A DNA stretch of 34,768 nucleotides from Akkermansiaceae bacterium (GTDB lineage Bacteria > Verrucomicrobiota > Verrucomicrobiia > Verrucomicrobiales > Akkermansiaceae). Both the position numbers and the translations under genes were made by a program. Positions within the stretch are counted from its first letter, which is position 1; the number at the start of each line of letters is the position of its first letter. Below are positions 29,010 through 34,768 of the stretch, in pieces. The notes beneath the pieces are model-generated. The model saw nothing but the letters and a program-made list of their open reading frames with translations. It searched no databases and was not told where the DNA came from. The stretch is taken from positions 1 through 34,768 of the forward strand of contig JAPJNB010000018.1 of the NCBI GenBank assembly GCA_026461385.1, in the 5' to 3' direction.

Positions 29010-30710
29010 TTACTGCGTGAGCACTCCGATTTCGGAGACGCGGCGGAGTGCGATGGTACCGGTGACGGTGAGGGTGTCTTTGCGCAGGCCGGTGATGGTC
29101 TCAGCGTAGGTGCCGGCGATGACGCTGCTGCCGTAACCCGTCGCCGAGGTGCCGTCCGGAGCAGTGGCGGCAAAAGTGAAGGTCAGCGCACGGCTGAGGT
29201 CGTAACTTTCCTGACCCGAGACGAGGGCGGTGCTGCCGCTCTTGTTGTCGTGATCGGGGTGGTATTGGTGGACGAAAGGACTGACGGGATCGTTGAAGGG
29301 AGTTGATATGGTGCGGGTCAGGGTGCCGCCTAAGGCGAAGCTGCCGCTGCCTGCCGGCTCGCTCGCTTTGGCCACTCCATCGAGCACACGGTCGAGCGGC
29401 AAGTGAGCCGCGACGATGCGCGATGCGCTGGCTTTTTCCGCTGTGTAAAGTCCGCTTTCTTTGATGCAAATGCCCAGGTCGTGCGGTTCGGCAGCGAGTT
29501 TTCCGAGGAACACTTGCGACAGCACCCGCGCAGTGCCGGCATCGTCGACGTGGATGATGTAGCGCAGCGGATAGGATTGGGAGGTGGTGGTGCCACTGTA
29601 GCCCGCGGCTTTATTTTGCACGCCGTTGACTTGGGCCTCGCCGATCCACAAGCCAGCGAGCGAGGCTTTGCGCGCCGTCGCGGGTAGCTGAATGTCGTAA
29701 AGATTGGCACTGTCGGTGAAGCGCAGCTGCGAGGCGAAGAGGGCATTGGCTGCGGCAGCGGTCATCGTCGCATTGGCGCGATCGATGCCGAAGCTCAGTT
29801 CGACGGCAGCATTGGGGCCGACCAATTCAGTGTAGGAGCTTAGGATCGGGGTTTCAATCCACGTGTTGGTGGCGGCGGTATAAACGCGGCGGGTGAGCGG
29901 CACGCTGCCGGAGATCGCCTCTTGGCCAGTCGGCGCTGCGTTAGAGGCAACCGGCGCGATGGTGACGGTGCTGGGAGTTGAACTGCGATTGAGAAGGCGC
30001 ACGGTCACCACCGAGCCGGTGCGTCCATAGTCCAGGCCAGAACCGGTGCTCAGGCTGATTTCCACGGGAGCGTAAAAGTTACCGACGACCTTCGATTCGA
30101 ACCAGTATGCTTGGTTGCGGTCGAGTTTTTCCGTCGAGGGAGAAAAGAGTTGCAGGGGATTGCTCGGACTTAGGTCACCGCCGACGTATTTGTAGATTTT
30201 GACGTTGGAGGCAATGGCTGCCGGAAAGGTGGCGAAGTAGCTGCTCATCGTCGGGTAGACGCTGACGTTAAGTTTGCTGGGAAAGCCCATCAAGTTGGCA
30301 CCGTTGCGTACCCATGCGGCACTGGGCGGCATGACTTTCTGCGGAATACTAACGCTATAACTGTTGGAAGTCGTTCCACTGCATTTCACAAGGTAAGCCG
30401 TTTGTCCGACCATCTGGCTGAGGGTGTTGACCGTGCCATCGCTCTTCCAGACGCTCCACTCCGCTGTCCCAGCCGAAGGAATCAGCGGCGAGGTCGTGAA
30501 CTGAACCTGAGCGGGATTGAGATTCCAGCGCCAGATCTCCAAAACCGCAGGATATCCGGCAAACAAGGTGCTGGGCAGCGCGTAACTGGCATCTCCATGC
30601 AAATAAATCGCGTTCCACCCGCCCTTGAGCGTGTACGCCGTGGACTGCCATTGCGCTTGAGCGAGCGTGGTGAAAATGAGCGAACAGAGGGCAACAATCA
30701 GTTTTTTCAT
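29010..30710 (-). CDS. secreted protein of unknown function, first gene of exoprotein locus
   Basis: 566 residues from ATG 30710, which starts a clear signal peptide (MKKLIVALCSLIFTTL, ending AQAQ). The mature N-terminus reads WQSTAYTLKGGWNAIYLHGD. Later blocks include TAEWSVWKSDG, GANLMGFPSKL, NQAYWFESKV and FVHQYHPDHDNKSG. It appears to be all-beta, with the central part resembling tandem Ig-like or beta-sandwich units. I do not recognise a catalytic motif and assign no function. Longer in-frame starts up to 30806 would translate the REP-like hairpins as a 13-residue duplication (KKGTRMSPLL, KKGTRMFPLL), so they are rejected. The S74 gene starts 50 bp after its stop, so they are probably co-transcribed. 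Confidence 0.8.
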   Translation of the reverse strand: MKKLIVALCSLIFTTLAQAQWQSTAYTLKGGWNAIYLHGDASYALPSTLFAGYPAVLEIWRWNLNPAQVQFTTSPLIPSAGTAEWSVWKSDGTVNTLSQMVGQTAYLVKCSGTTSNSYSVSIPQKVMPPSAAWVRNGANLMGFPSKLNVSVYPTMSSYFATFPAAIASNVKIYKYVGGDLSPSNPLQLFSPSTEKLDRNQAYWFESKVVGNFYAPVEISLSTGSGLDYGRTGSVVTVRLLNRSSTPSTVTIAPVASNAAPTGQEAISGSVPLTRRVYTAATNTWIETPILSSYTELVGPNAAVELSFGIDRANATMTAAAANALFASQLRFTDSANLYDIQLPATARKASLAGLWIGEAQVNGVQNKAAGYSGTTTSQSYPLRYIIHVDDAGTARVLSQVFLGKLAAEPHDLGICIKESGLYTAEKASASRIVAAHLPLDRVLDGVAKASEPAGSGSFALGGTLTRTISTPFNDPVSPFVHQYHPDHDNKSGSTALVSGQESYDLSRALTFTFAATAPDGTSATGYGSSVIAGTYAETITGLRKDTLTVTGTIALRRVSEIGVLTQ

Positions 30711-30719
30711 CAGAAAGTT

Positions 30720-30788
30720 AAGGAGTGGGAACATTCGTGTCCCCTTCTTCAAAAGGTAAAGGAGCGGGGACATTCGTGTCCCCTTCTT
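30720..30788. repeat. pair of REP-like palindromic repeats
   Basis: Two 30-bp copies start 39 bp apart (30720-30749 and 30759-30788) and differ at two positions. In the second copy GGGGACA (30766-30772) and TGTCCCC (30777-30783) form a perfect 7-bp stem on a TTCG loop. Outer AAGGA and TTCTT pair across a 2-nt bulge, so the whole 30-mer folds as one bulged hairpin. Bulged palindromes in close pairs are the usual form of REP elements mobilised by RAYT transposases. Confidence 0.75.
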
Positions 30789-30903
30789 AGAAGAGTGTGA
30801 TTTCATCGAACCGAAAGGCGGTAGAATTCCTTGGTGCTCGAGCGCGGCGCCGCAAAGGCCGAGAGAATCCCGACATCCGTCGCCTGATACGCCGAACTAC
30901 CCG

Positions 30904-30922
30904 CCGCTGGCGCACCCAGCGG
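30904..30922. repeat. GC-rich perfect palindrome
   Basis: CCGCTGG and CCAGCGG form a perfect 7-bp stem around a 5-nt loop in non-coding DNA. It may be another mobile palindrome remnant or a terminator; it has no T-tract. Confidence 0.4.
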
Positions 30923-31231
30923 GGCAGAAGCCTTATCACACCTGAGAAAATAGATTTTATGAATTTGCAGGTAATCAATTGCTCGCAGGTTCATGCCGAA
31001 GCCGTGCGCAAACTAAAAGCACTAAAATGCACAAAGTGGGTTTTGGGGGCATTCAATGGCATGAAATTGCATAAGTTGATGAATGGGGCATCTCGCCCAC
31101 GTTGCGTCCCGTCGGTCCGAGACTGCCAGAGCAAGCGGGCAATCTGTGCCATCCTTCGTGGCGCAATGCGGAGCAGCGGCACGAACTGACTTCATCGTTT
31201 CAAACTCAGAAATTTCGACTAACATCTACGC

Positions 31232-31888
31232 ATGTCGCTACTCGAACCATTCCTAGAACCCTCCACCATCTCGCTGAAAATCTGCGGTGTGACTGCGGCT
31301 CACGATGCCGACCGTTTGGTCGAAATGGGCGTTGACGCTCTTGGCATAAACTTTTGGCCCAAGTCAAAACGCTACCTGGCCCCCGAAAATGCTTCATGGC
31401 TTCTCGGCTTGAGCGAGAAGATCTTGCGGATCGGCGTCTTTGTGAACGAATCCCCCGCCCGAGCGATCCAGTTGTTTCATGATGGATTCATCGATGTCAT
31501 CCAGCTTCATGGCGATGAAACACCCGAAGACGCTGCGCCATTCAGGGAAGCGGGTATCCCGTTCATCAAAGCGATCGGCGTGAAGTCCATGAACGATCTC
31601 GCACGCGCCACCGAGTTTGGCGCTTCTGCTATCCTACTCGACGCCCACGCGCCGGGCGTCTACGGCGGAACGGGCGAGGTGTTTGACTGGGAAGTCGCCT
31701 CAGACTTCCGGAGAAAGCATCCATCGTTGCCCATCATCCTCGCCGGCGGGATCGTTCCCGAAAATGCAGGGCTCGCGGCAATGAGCGTGAAACCTGCAGC
31801 CCTCGACATCGCCTCAGGTGCTGAGACTTCGCCAGGGATCAAGAATTTTGAAAAAGTCGCCGCTTTTCTAACCGCACTGCATCACTAA
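31232..31888 (+). CDS. trpF: phosphoribosylanthranilate isomerase
   Basis: A 218-residue TIM-barrel enzyme that isomerises N-(5-phosphoribosyl)anthranilate in tryptophan biosynthesis. The first strand carries the catalytic cysteine in LKICGVT, followed by GVDALGINFWPKSKR, VFVNE, DVIQLHGDE, and the catalytic aspartate region ILLDAHAPGVYGGTGEVFDW. The phosphate-binding end reads ILAGGIVPENAG and LDIASGAETSPGIKN. These blocks are in family order and the length is normal. The start has no Shine-Dalgarno. tatD begins 5 nt after the stop, so the two are probably one unit. No other trp gene is present. Confidence 0.96.
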   Translation: MSLLEPFLEPSTISLKICGVTAAHDADRLVEMGVDALGINFWPKSKRYLAPENASWLLGLSEKILRIGVFVNESPARAIQLFHDGFIDVIQLHGDETPEDAAPFREAGIPFIKAIGVKSMNDLARATEFGASAILLDAHAPGVYGGTGEVFDWEVASDFRRKHPSLPIILAGGIVPENAGLAAMSVKPAALDIASGAETSPGIKNFEKVAAFLTALHH

Positions 31889-31893
31889 CCGAA

Positions 31894-32706
31894 ATGTTGA
31901 CAGACTCCCACTGCCACCTCGGCTCACACCGATTTTCACCAGAGGAAATCCCAGAGATCCTCGCACGCGCACGAGCCGCGCAAGTGACCCAGATGATTTC
32001 ACTCGCCACTCGGCTTGATGACATCGACGCCAACCTCACGCTCGCAAAGCACCCCGAAATTCACACCTGCATCGGCATCCACCCCTGCGATGTCCACCAC
32101 GCACCGGACGATGCCATCTCACAAATCGCAAAACACGTGGCGGACCCAAGAGTCTGCGGGATCGGCGAAACGGGCCTCGATTACTACCATCCATCACCAG
32201 AAGGTTGGAGTGACACTGATTTCCGCAAGCGCCAACAACGCTTCCTCCACGAACACTTCGAACTCGCCGCACAGGCGAAACTCAACCTCGTCATACACAC
32301 ACGGGATCTCGAAGGCAGCGCTTCATTCGAAGATGCACTCGCGATCTATCAGGAATACCATCGGCACACCCGCGCGGTCTTTCATTGCTTCATCGGCCCA
32401 TGGGAAAATGCCAACCGCGTGCTCGCACTCGGCGGCGTCGTTTCATTCGGCGGAGTCGCCACTTTTAAAAGCGCACACCAAGTTCGCGCGACCGCAAAAC
32501 AATGCCCCGCAGGACATTTCATGATCGAGACCGATTCCCCGTATCTCGCGCCCGAACCCCACCGCGGGAAGCGCAACGAACCGTCGTTCGTCCGCCAAAC
32601 CGCAACAGCACTGGCGACACTCCGCAGCGAGTCTCTCGAAGAAATCGCCCTGCACACTCAAGAGGTCGCCAATCAATTTTTCCGTCTCAGACCCAAAATT
32701 GAGTGA
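31894..32706 (+). CDS. TatD-family metal-dependent deoxyribonuclease/hydrolase
   Basis: A 270-residue amidohydrolase-fold protein (TatD/YcfH class). It has the metal motif DSHCHLGS at the N-terminus, GIHPCDVH, the glutamate ligand in GIGETGLDYY, LNLVIHTRD, FHCFIG and the final aspartate region MIETDSPYLAPEPHRGKRNEP. The last block is highly diagnostic of the family. Members show 3'-5' DNase or D-aminoacyl-tRNA deacylase-like activity; which one applies here cannot be told. The stop lies inside a hairpin (32694-32716) that probably terminates the trpF-tatD unit. Confidence 0.94.
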   Translation: MLTDSHCHLGSHRFSPEEIPEILARARAAQVTQMISLATRLDDIDANLTLAKHPEIHTCIGIHPCDVHHAPDDAISQIAKHVADPRVCGIGETGLDYYHPSPEGWSDTDFRKRQQRFLHEHFELAAQAKLNLVIHTRDLEGSASFEDALAIYQEYHRHTRAVFHCFIGPWENANRVLALGGVVSFGGVATFKSAHQVRATAKQCPAGHFMIETDSPYLAPEPHRGKRNEPSFVRQTATALATLRSESLEEIALHTQEVANQFFRLRPKIE

Positions 32707-32716
32707 ATCAATTTTG
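32694..32716 (+). terminator. hairpin overlapping the tatD stop codon
   Basis: A perfect 9-bp stem (CAAAATTGA / TCAATTTTG) with a 5-nt loop. The tatD stop (32704-32706) is in the loop. The 3' arm contains TTTT. It probably ends the trpF-tatD transcript. Confidence 0.55.
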
Positions 32717-32797
32717 ATGCCCATGGCGTTTTGACTCATGCAAGGACACCTCACATCTGTTCTTCACAAACTCATCCAAACACCCTATACCCAACTC

Positions 32798-33217
32798 ATG
32801 ACTCCTCTACGAATCATCGCGCCATCACTCCTCGCCGTTGCACTGGTCTCCTGCGCATCCAATCCAAACACCACGACTGCGGTCGCCGCCCCAACCAGCA
32901 CCTCAGTTGCAGATTCGGCCAATCCGGTGTACGATACCCCCGCCGCTTATCAAGAAGCTGGCTCCTCCACCGCGAGCACCCCAACCATCGACCCCACCGC
33001 AGTCGACCCAACCACCAGCCCATCAACACCTCCGTCGACGACAGGCGCCGCACCATCGAACGGCGCAGCAATCATCCACACCGTCGTCGCAGGCGATACG
33101 CTCTCCGGCATCAGCAAAAAATACAAAGTGCCTTCCGCATCCATCAAACAGGCGAACCACATAACCAAGGACATCGTGATCCTCGGACACAAAATGGTCA
33201 TCCCTCCCGTTCATTGA
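32798..33217 (+). CDS. LysM-domain lipoprotein
   Basis: 139 residues from ATG 32798, which gives a short lipoprotein signal with lipobox LVSC (cysteine near residue 19). A Thr/Pro/Ser-rich linker follows, then one LysM domain at the C-terminus (about 92-137), reading HTVVAGDTLSGISKKYKV, IKQANHI and LGHKMVIPP. LysM binds N-acetylglucosamine-containing glycans such as peptidoglycan, so this is probably an envelope protein anchoring or sensing the wall. There is no attached catalytic domain. A longer frame from 32738 would bury the signal sequence. The next gene encodes another exported protein and starts 55 bp downstream. Confidence 0.88.
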   Translation: MTPLRIIAPSLLAVALVSCASNPNTTTAVAAPTSTSVADSANPVYDTPAAYQEAGSSTASTPTIDPTAVDPTTSPSTPPSTTGAAPSNGAAIIHTVVAGDTLSGISKKYKVPSASIKQANHITKDIVILGHKMVIPPVH

Positions 33218-33272
33218 TTCTAACTTAACACCGCCGCTTGCCATGGTGCTCGCGGCGGCCACCTCTCACCTC

Positions 33273-34247
33273 ATGCGCATCCACACGGTAGCCTACCTGC
33301 TTTGCGCGCTCGTCGCCTCGGCATTGGCCGAATCCGAACTCACCCCCTCCGCCCCCAAAACCCAAGAGCCTAACAAAAAAGAAGCGGCTCTCGATCATTT
33401 GCTCTCCGAGCGCGACTCGGACAGCGCCATGGCTGCTGCGGTCCAAGAGGCACGCGATTGCGGGATCAGCGACCAAGCGATCCTCGAAGCACGGTTCCTC
33501 TACCATGTGGACCGAAACGAAGACGATGCCATCGCAACCATGCTCCCTGAGTTCAAAAAACAAGCCGAACACTTCAGGGTCGAGGACTCCGCCATTTTTA
33601 GCACCAAGGAAGACTGGTCAGCCGTAACCGAATATGTCGATGCGATCGCCTCTCTGAAAAAAGGCGACAAGACCGGCTTCAAGAAGCACATCACCGAGGC
33701 ATTCTGGCTAAGTCCCAGGCAAGCCTCTGCGTTTGCGCCGCACATCGAACGCATGCGCCAAGAAGAAGCAATGTCGCAGATTCACATCGATTTCGAAACC
33801 AAGTTGCACGCACTCACCGAAGATCAAACCGTGGCGCTAAAAGACCTAATCGCAGGTCATCAGGCAATGATCATCCACTTCTGGTCACCTGCCAACCACG
33901 ACTGCGTCGATAGCCTCCCCGACTTTGCAGTCACCTCAAAAACTCTCAGCGAACAGGGAATCGCAATGGTTTCGCTCGTACCAAACAGCCCAGCCACGCT
34001 TCTAACCGATGCCAAAAAAGCGATCGAGCCACTTCGCCAGAAGAAGTTAGGCGCTTGGCTCATTGACGCAAGCGATCACTCTCTCGCATCTCAACTGAAC
34101 GTAAAAACCTTGCCGACGTTCGTTCTAATTTCTAATGAAGGCCGCATTCTTTTCAACGGAGAACCCTCTAACGACGCGTTGTGGGATGCTCTCAAACGCA
34201 TCGACTCAAAAATCATCCGCCCGCAATTGCACGAGAGCGGCGAATAG
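33273..34247 (+). CDS. exported thioredoxin-fold protein lacking the nucleophilic cysteine
   Basis: 324 residues with a signal peptide (MRIHTVAYLLCALVAS, ending ALAES). Residues about 35-170 are helical and unrecognised, possibly TPR-like. Residues about 175-315 resemble a TlpA/thioredoxin domain: an IIHFWSPANHDCVDSLPDF strand-helix, GIAMVSLV, a cis-proline LPTFVLIS and RILFNGEPSND. Where thioredoxins have CxxC this one has N-H-D-C (Asn208, Cys211), so the attacking cysteine is missing. It cannot be a normal disulfide reductase; a binding, peroxiredoxin-like or structural role is possible. ATG 33273 begins the signal peptide; a longer frame from 33243 is unlikely. Confidence 0.82.
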   Translation: MRIHTVAYLLCALVASALAESELTPSAPKTQEPNKKEAALDHLLSERDSDSAMAAAVQEARDCGISDQAILEARFLYHVDRNEDDAIATMLPEFKKQAEHFRVEDSAIFSTKEDWSAVTEYVDAIASLKKGDKTGFKKHITEAFWLSPRQASAFAPHIERMRQEEAMSQIHIDFETKLHALTEDQTVALKDLIAGHQAMIIHFWSPANHDCVDSLPDFAVTSKTLSEQGIAMVSLVPNSPATLLTDAKKAIEPLRQKKLGAWLIDASDHSLASQLNVKTLPTFVLISNEGRILFNGEPSNDALWDALKRIDSKIIRPQLHESGE

Positions 34248-34264
34248 CGAACGATCGTAAACTA

Positions 34265-34279
34265 CTACTAATCTAGTAG
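34265..34279. promoter_or_regulatory. candidate BlaI-type operator
   Basis: CTACTA and TAGTAG form a perfect 15-bp inverted repeat with a 3-nt centre, about 110 bp upstream of the BlaI-family gene. BlaI/MecI/CopY repressors bind short TAC-type inverted repeats near their own promoters, so this is a plausible autoregulatory site. Dyad spacing differs from the staphylococcal sites. Confidence 0.4.
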
Positions 34280-34336
34280 CTCACCACGTTCCTTTCATCA
34301 TTATTTAACTTTTCTTGAAAATCATCACATTTCAAC

Positions 34337-34365
34337 TTGACGGATATCCTAACAATCTATTCAAT
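34337..34365 (+). promoter_or_regulatory. candidate promoter of the BlaI-family gene
   Basis: TTGACG (34337-34342) is followed after 17 nt by TTCAAT (34360-34365), four of six matches to the -10 consensus. The region is locally AT-rich, unlike its surroundings. Confidence 0.35.
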
Positions 34366-34375
34366 AGCGAACAGC

Positions 34376-34382
34376 AAAGGAA
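34376..34382 (+). promoter_or_regulatory. ribosome binding site of the BlaI-family gene
   Basis: AAAGGAA lies 9 nt before ATG 34392. It is one of the few good Shine-Dalgarno-like sequences in the window and fixes this start. Confidence 0.6.
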
Positions 34383-34391
34383 ATTGCTTCC

Positions 34392-34768
34392 ATGGCTCAA
34401 CCCATTCAACCATCCAATCTCGAGCTTCAAGCCCTAACGGTTTTGCAGCACGAAGGTCCATCTACGGTAAGCACCGTAGGTGAGTTGTTACCGGATGGAA
34501 AAGATCGCGCCTACACCACCGTGCTCTCCGTGATGCAGAGCCTCGAGCGCAAGGGCCTAGTCACTCGCGAGTGCGTCGGCCGTGCCCATGTGTACGCTGC
34601 CACCCGCTCCCATGATGCAATCGTGCGCCGTGCCACCCACGACTTCATCACCAACGTTTTTGGAGGACGCCTTGAAGAGGCGCTCCTCGCTACCCTCTCC
34701 GCTGGCATATTAACGCCTGAAGAGAAAACAAACATCGAACGTCAACTCCAACGACACAAAACAATGGC
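34392..34768 (+). CDS. BlaI/MecI/CopY-family transcriptional repressor, 3' end outside window
   Basis: The frame runs off the window after 125 codons without a stop. Residues about 8-80 form the winged helix: SNLELQALTVLQ, then GELLPDGKDRAYTTVLSVMQ, SLERKGLVTRE and GRAHVYAA. Then comes the dimerisation segment DFITNVFGGRLEEALLATL. These are the canonical BlaI-family blocks (usual length about 120-130), so nearly the whole protein is visible. Such repressors are usually followed by an M56/BlaR1 sensor protease that inactivates them, which would lie just beyond the edge. The upstream CTACTA/TAGTAG dyad may be the operator. What it controls is not visible. Confidence 0.92.
   Translation, partial: MAQPIQPSNLELQALTVLQHEGPSTVSTVGELLPDGKDRAYTTVLSVMQSLERKGLVTRECVGRAHVYAATRSHDAIVRRATHDFITNVFGGRLEEALLATLSAGILTPEEKTNIERQLQRHKTM

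Larger units (their letters stand above)
30711..31231. other. intergenic region upstream of the exoprotein locus and trpF
   Basis: 521 bp without a supported gene, between divergent transcription units. It contains two REP-like hairpins (30720-30788), a GC-rich palindrome (30904-30922) and a near-palindrome at 30960-30995 (ATGAATTTGC / GCAGGTTCAT). Frames here, such as 30797-31189 (+), are basic, Arg-rich and without family motifs. No RNA gene is visible. Confidence 0.5.

Noticed and set aside
30797..31189. 130-codon plus-strand frame upstream of trpF
   Set aside because: Very basic, no motif, no ribosome binding site, and overlapping palindromic non-coding DNA.

Overview
The window most likely comes from a Gram-negative member of the Verrucomicrobiota. 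This is an inference from gene content and sequence style, not a database match. The support is: a GC-rich genome with mostly no Shine-Dalgarno sequence before start codons; a diaminopimelate pathway gene; a Tat substrate and a lipoprotein; an Mrp ATPase lacking the CxxC pair; and very large secreted proteins with [15 protein letters not shown] repeats next to an S74 (tail-fibre chaperone) protein.

Layout. 1-546 is the 3' end of a REP-associated (RAYT/Y1) transposase cut by the window edge. 751-2429 is a rhomboid protease overlapping mazG. 2462-7501 is a minus-strand block: holB (DNA polymerase III delta'), a secreted beta-propeller lactonase coupled to uxaC, and lysA. 7672-11440 holds deoB, an orphan Opp/Dpp-type ATPase, khpA (minus) and leuB. 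11522-17453 holds trxB (minus), a Tat-exported metallo-beta-lactamase-fold hydrolase, mrp and a P1B-4-like metal ATPase. 17492-30710 is a 13-kb minus-strand locus of three secreted proteins: a 566-residue exoprotein, an 815-residue S74 tail-fibre-like protein and a giant 2887-residue protein. 31232-34247 holds trpF, tatD, a LysM lipoprotein and a thioredoxin-fold protein. A BlaI-family repressor runs off the right edge.

Most genes are housekeeping and are arranged in short transcription units bounded by hairpins, several of which have 7-nt loops. The unusual part is the exoprotein locus. All three proteins have signal peptides and lie in one orientation. The giant protein has a beta-rich N-terminal half carrying three separate clusters of [11 protein letters not shown] repeats, then a long alpha-helical region, and ends in a segment whose order and short motifs resemble the C-terminal part of Tc-toxin A subunits. 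The S74 protein looks like a trimeric fibre with a self-processing chaperone domain. The locus is bounded upstream by two REP-like hairpins and interrupted by a 21-bp tandem repeat. I read it as a candidate cell-surface or released fibre/toxin-like assembly, with function unproven.

Start sites: for many genes I chose an internal start, because the longest open frame uses GTG or TTG, overlaps a neighbour or buries a clear signal peptide. These choices are stated in each entry.
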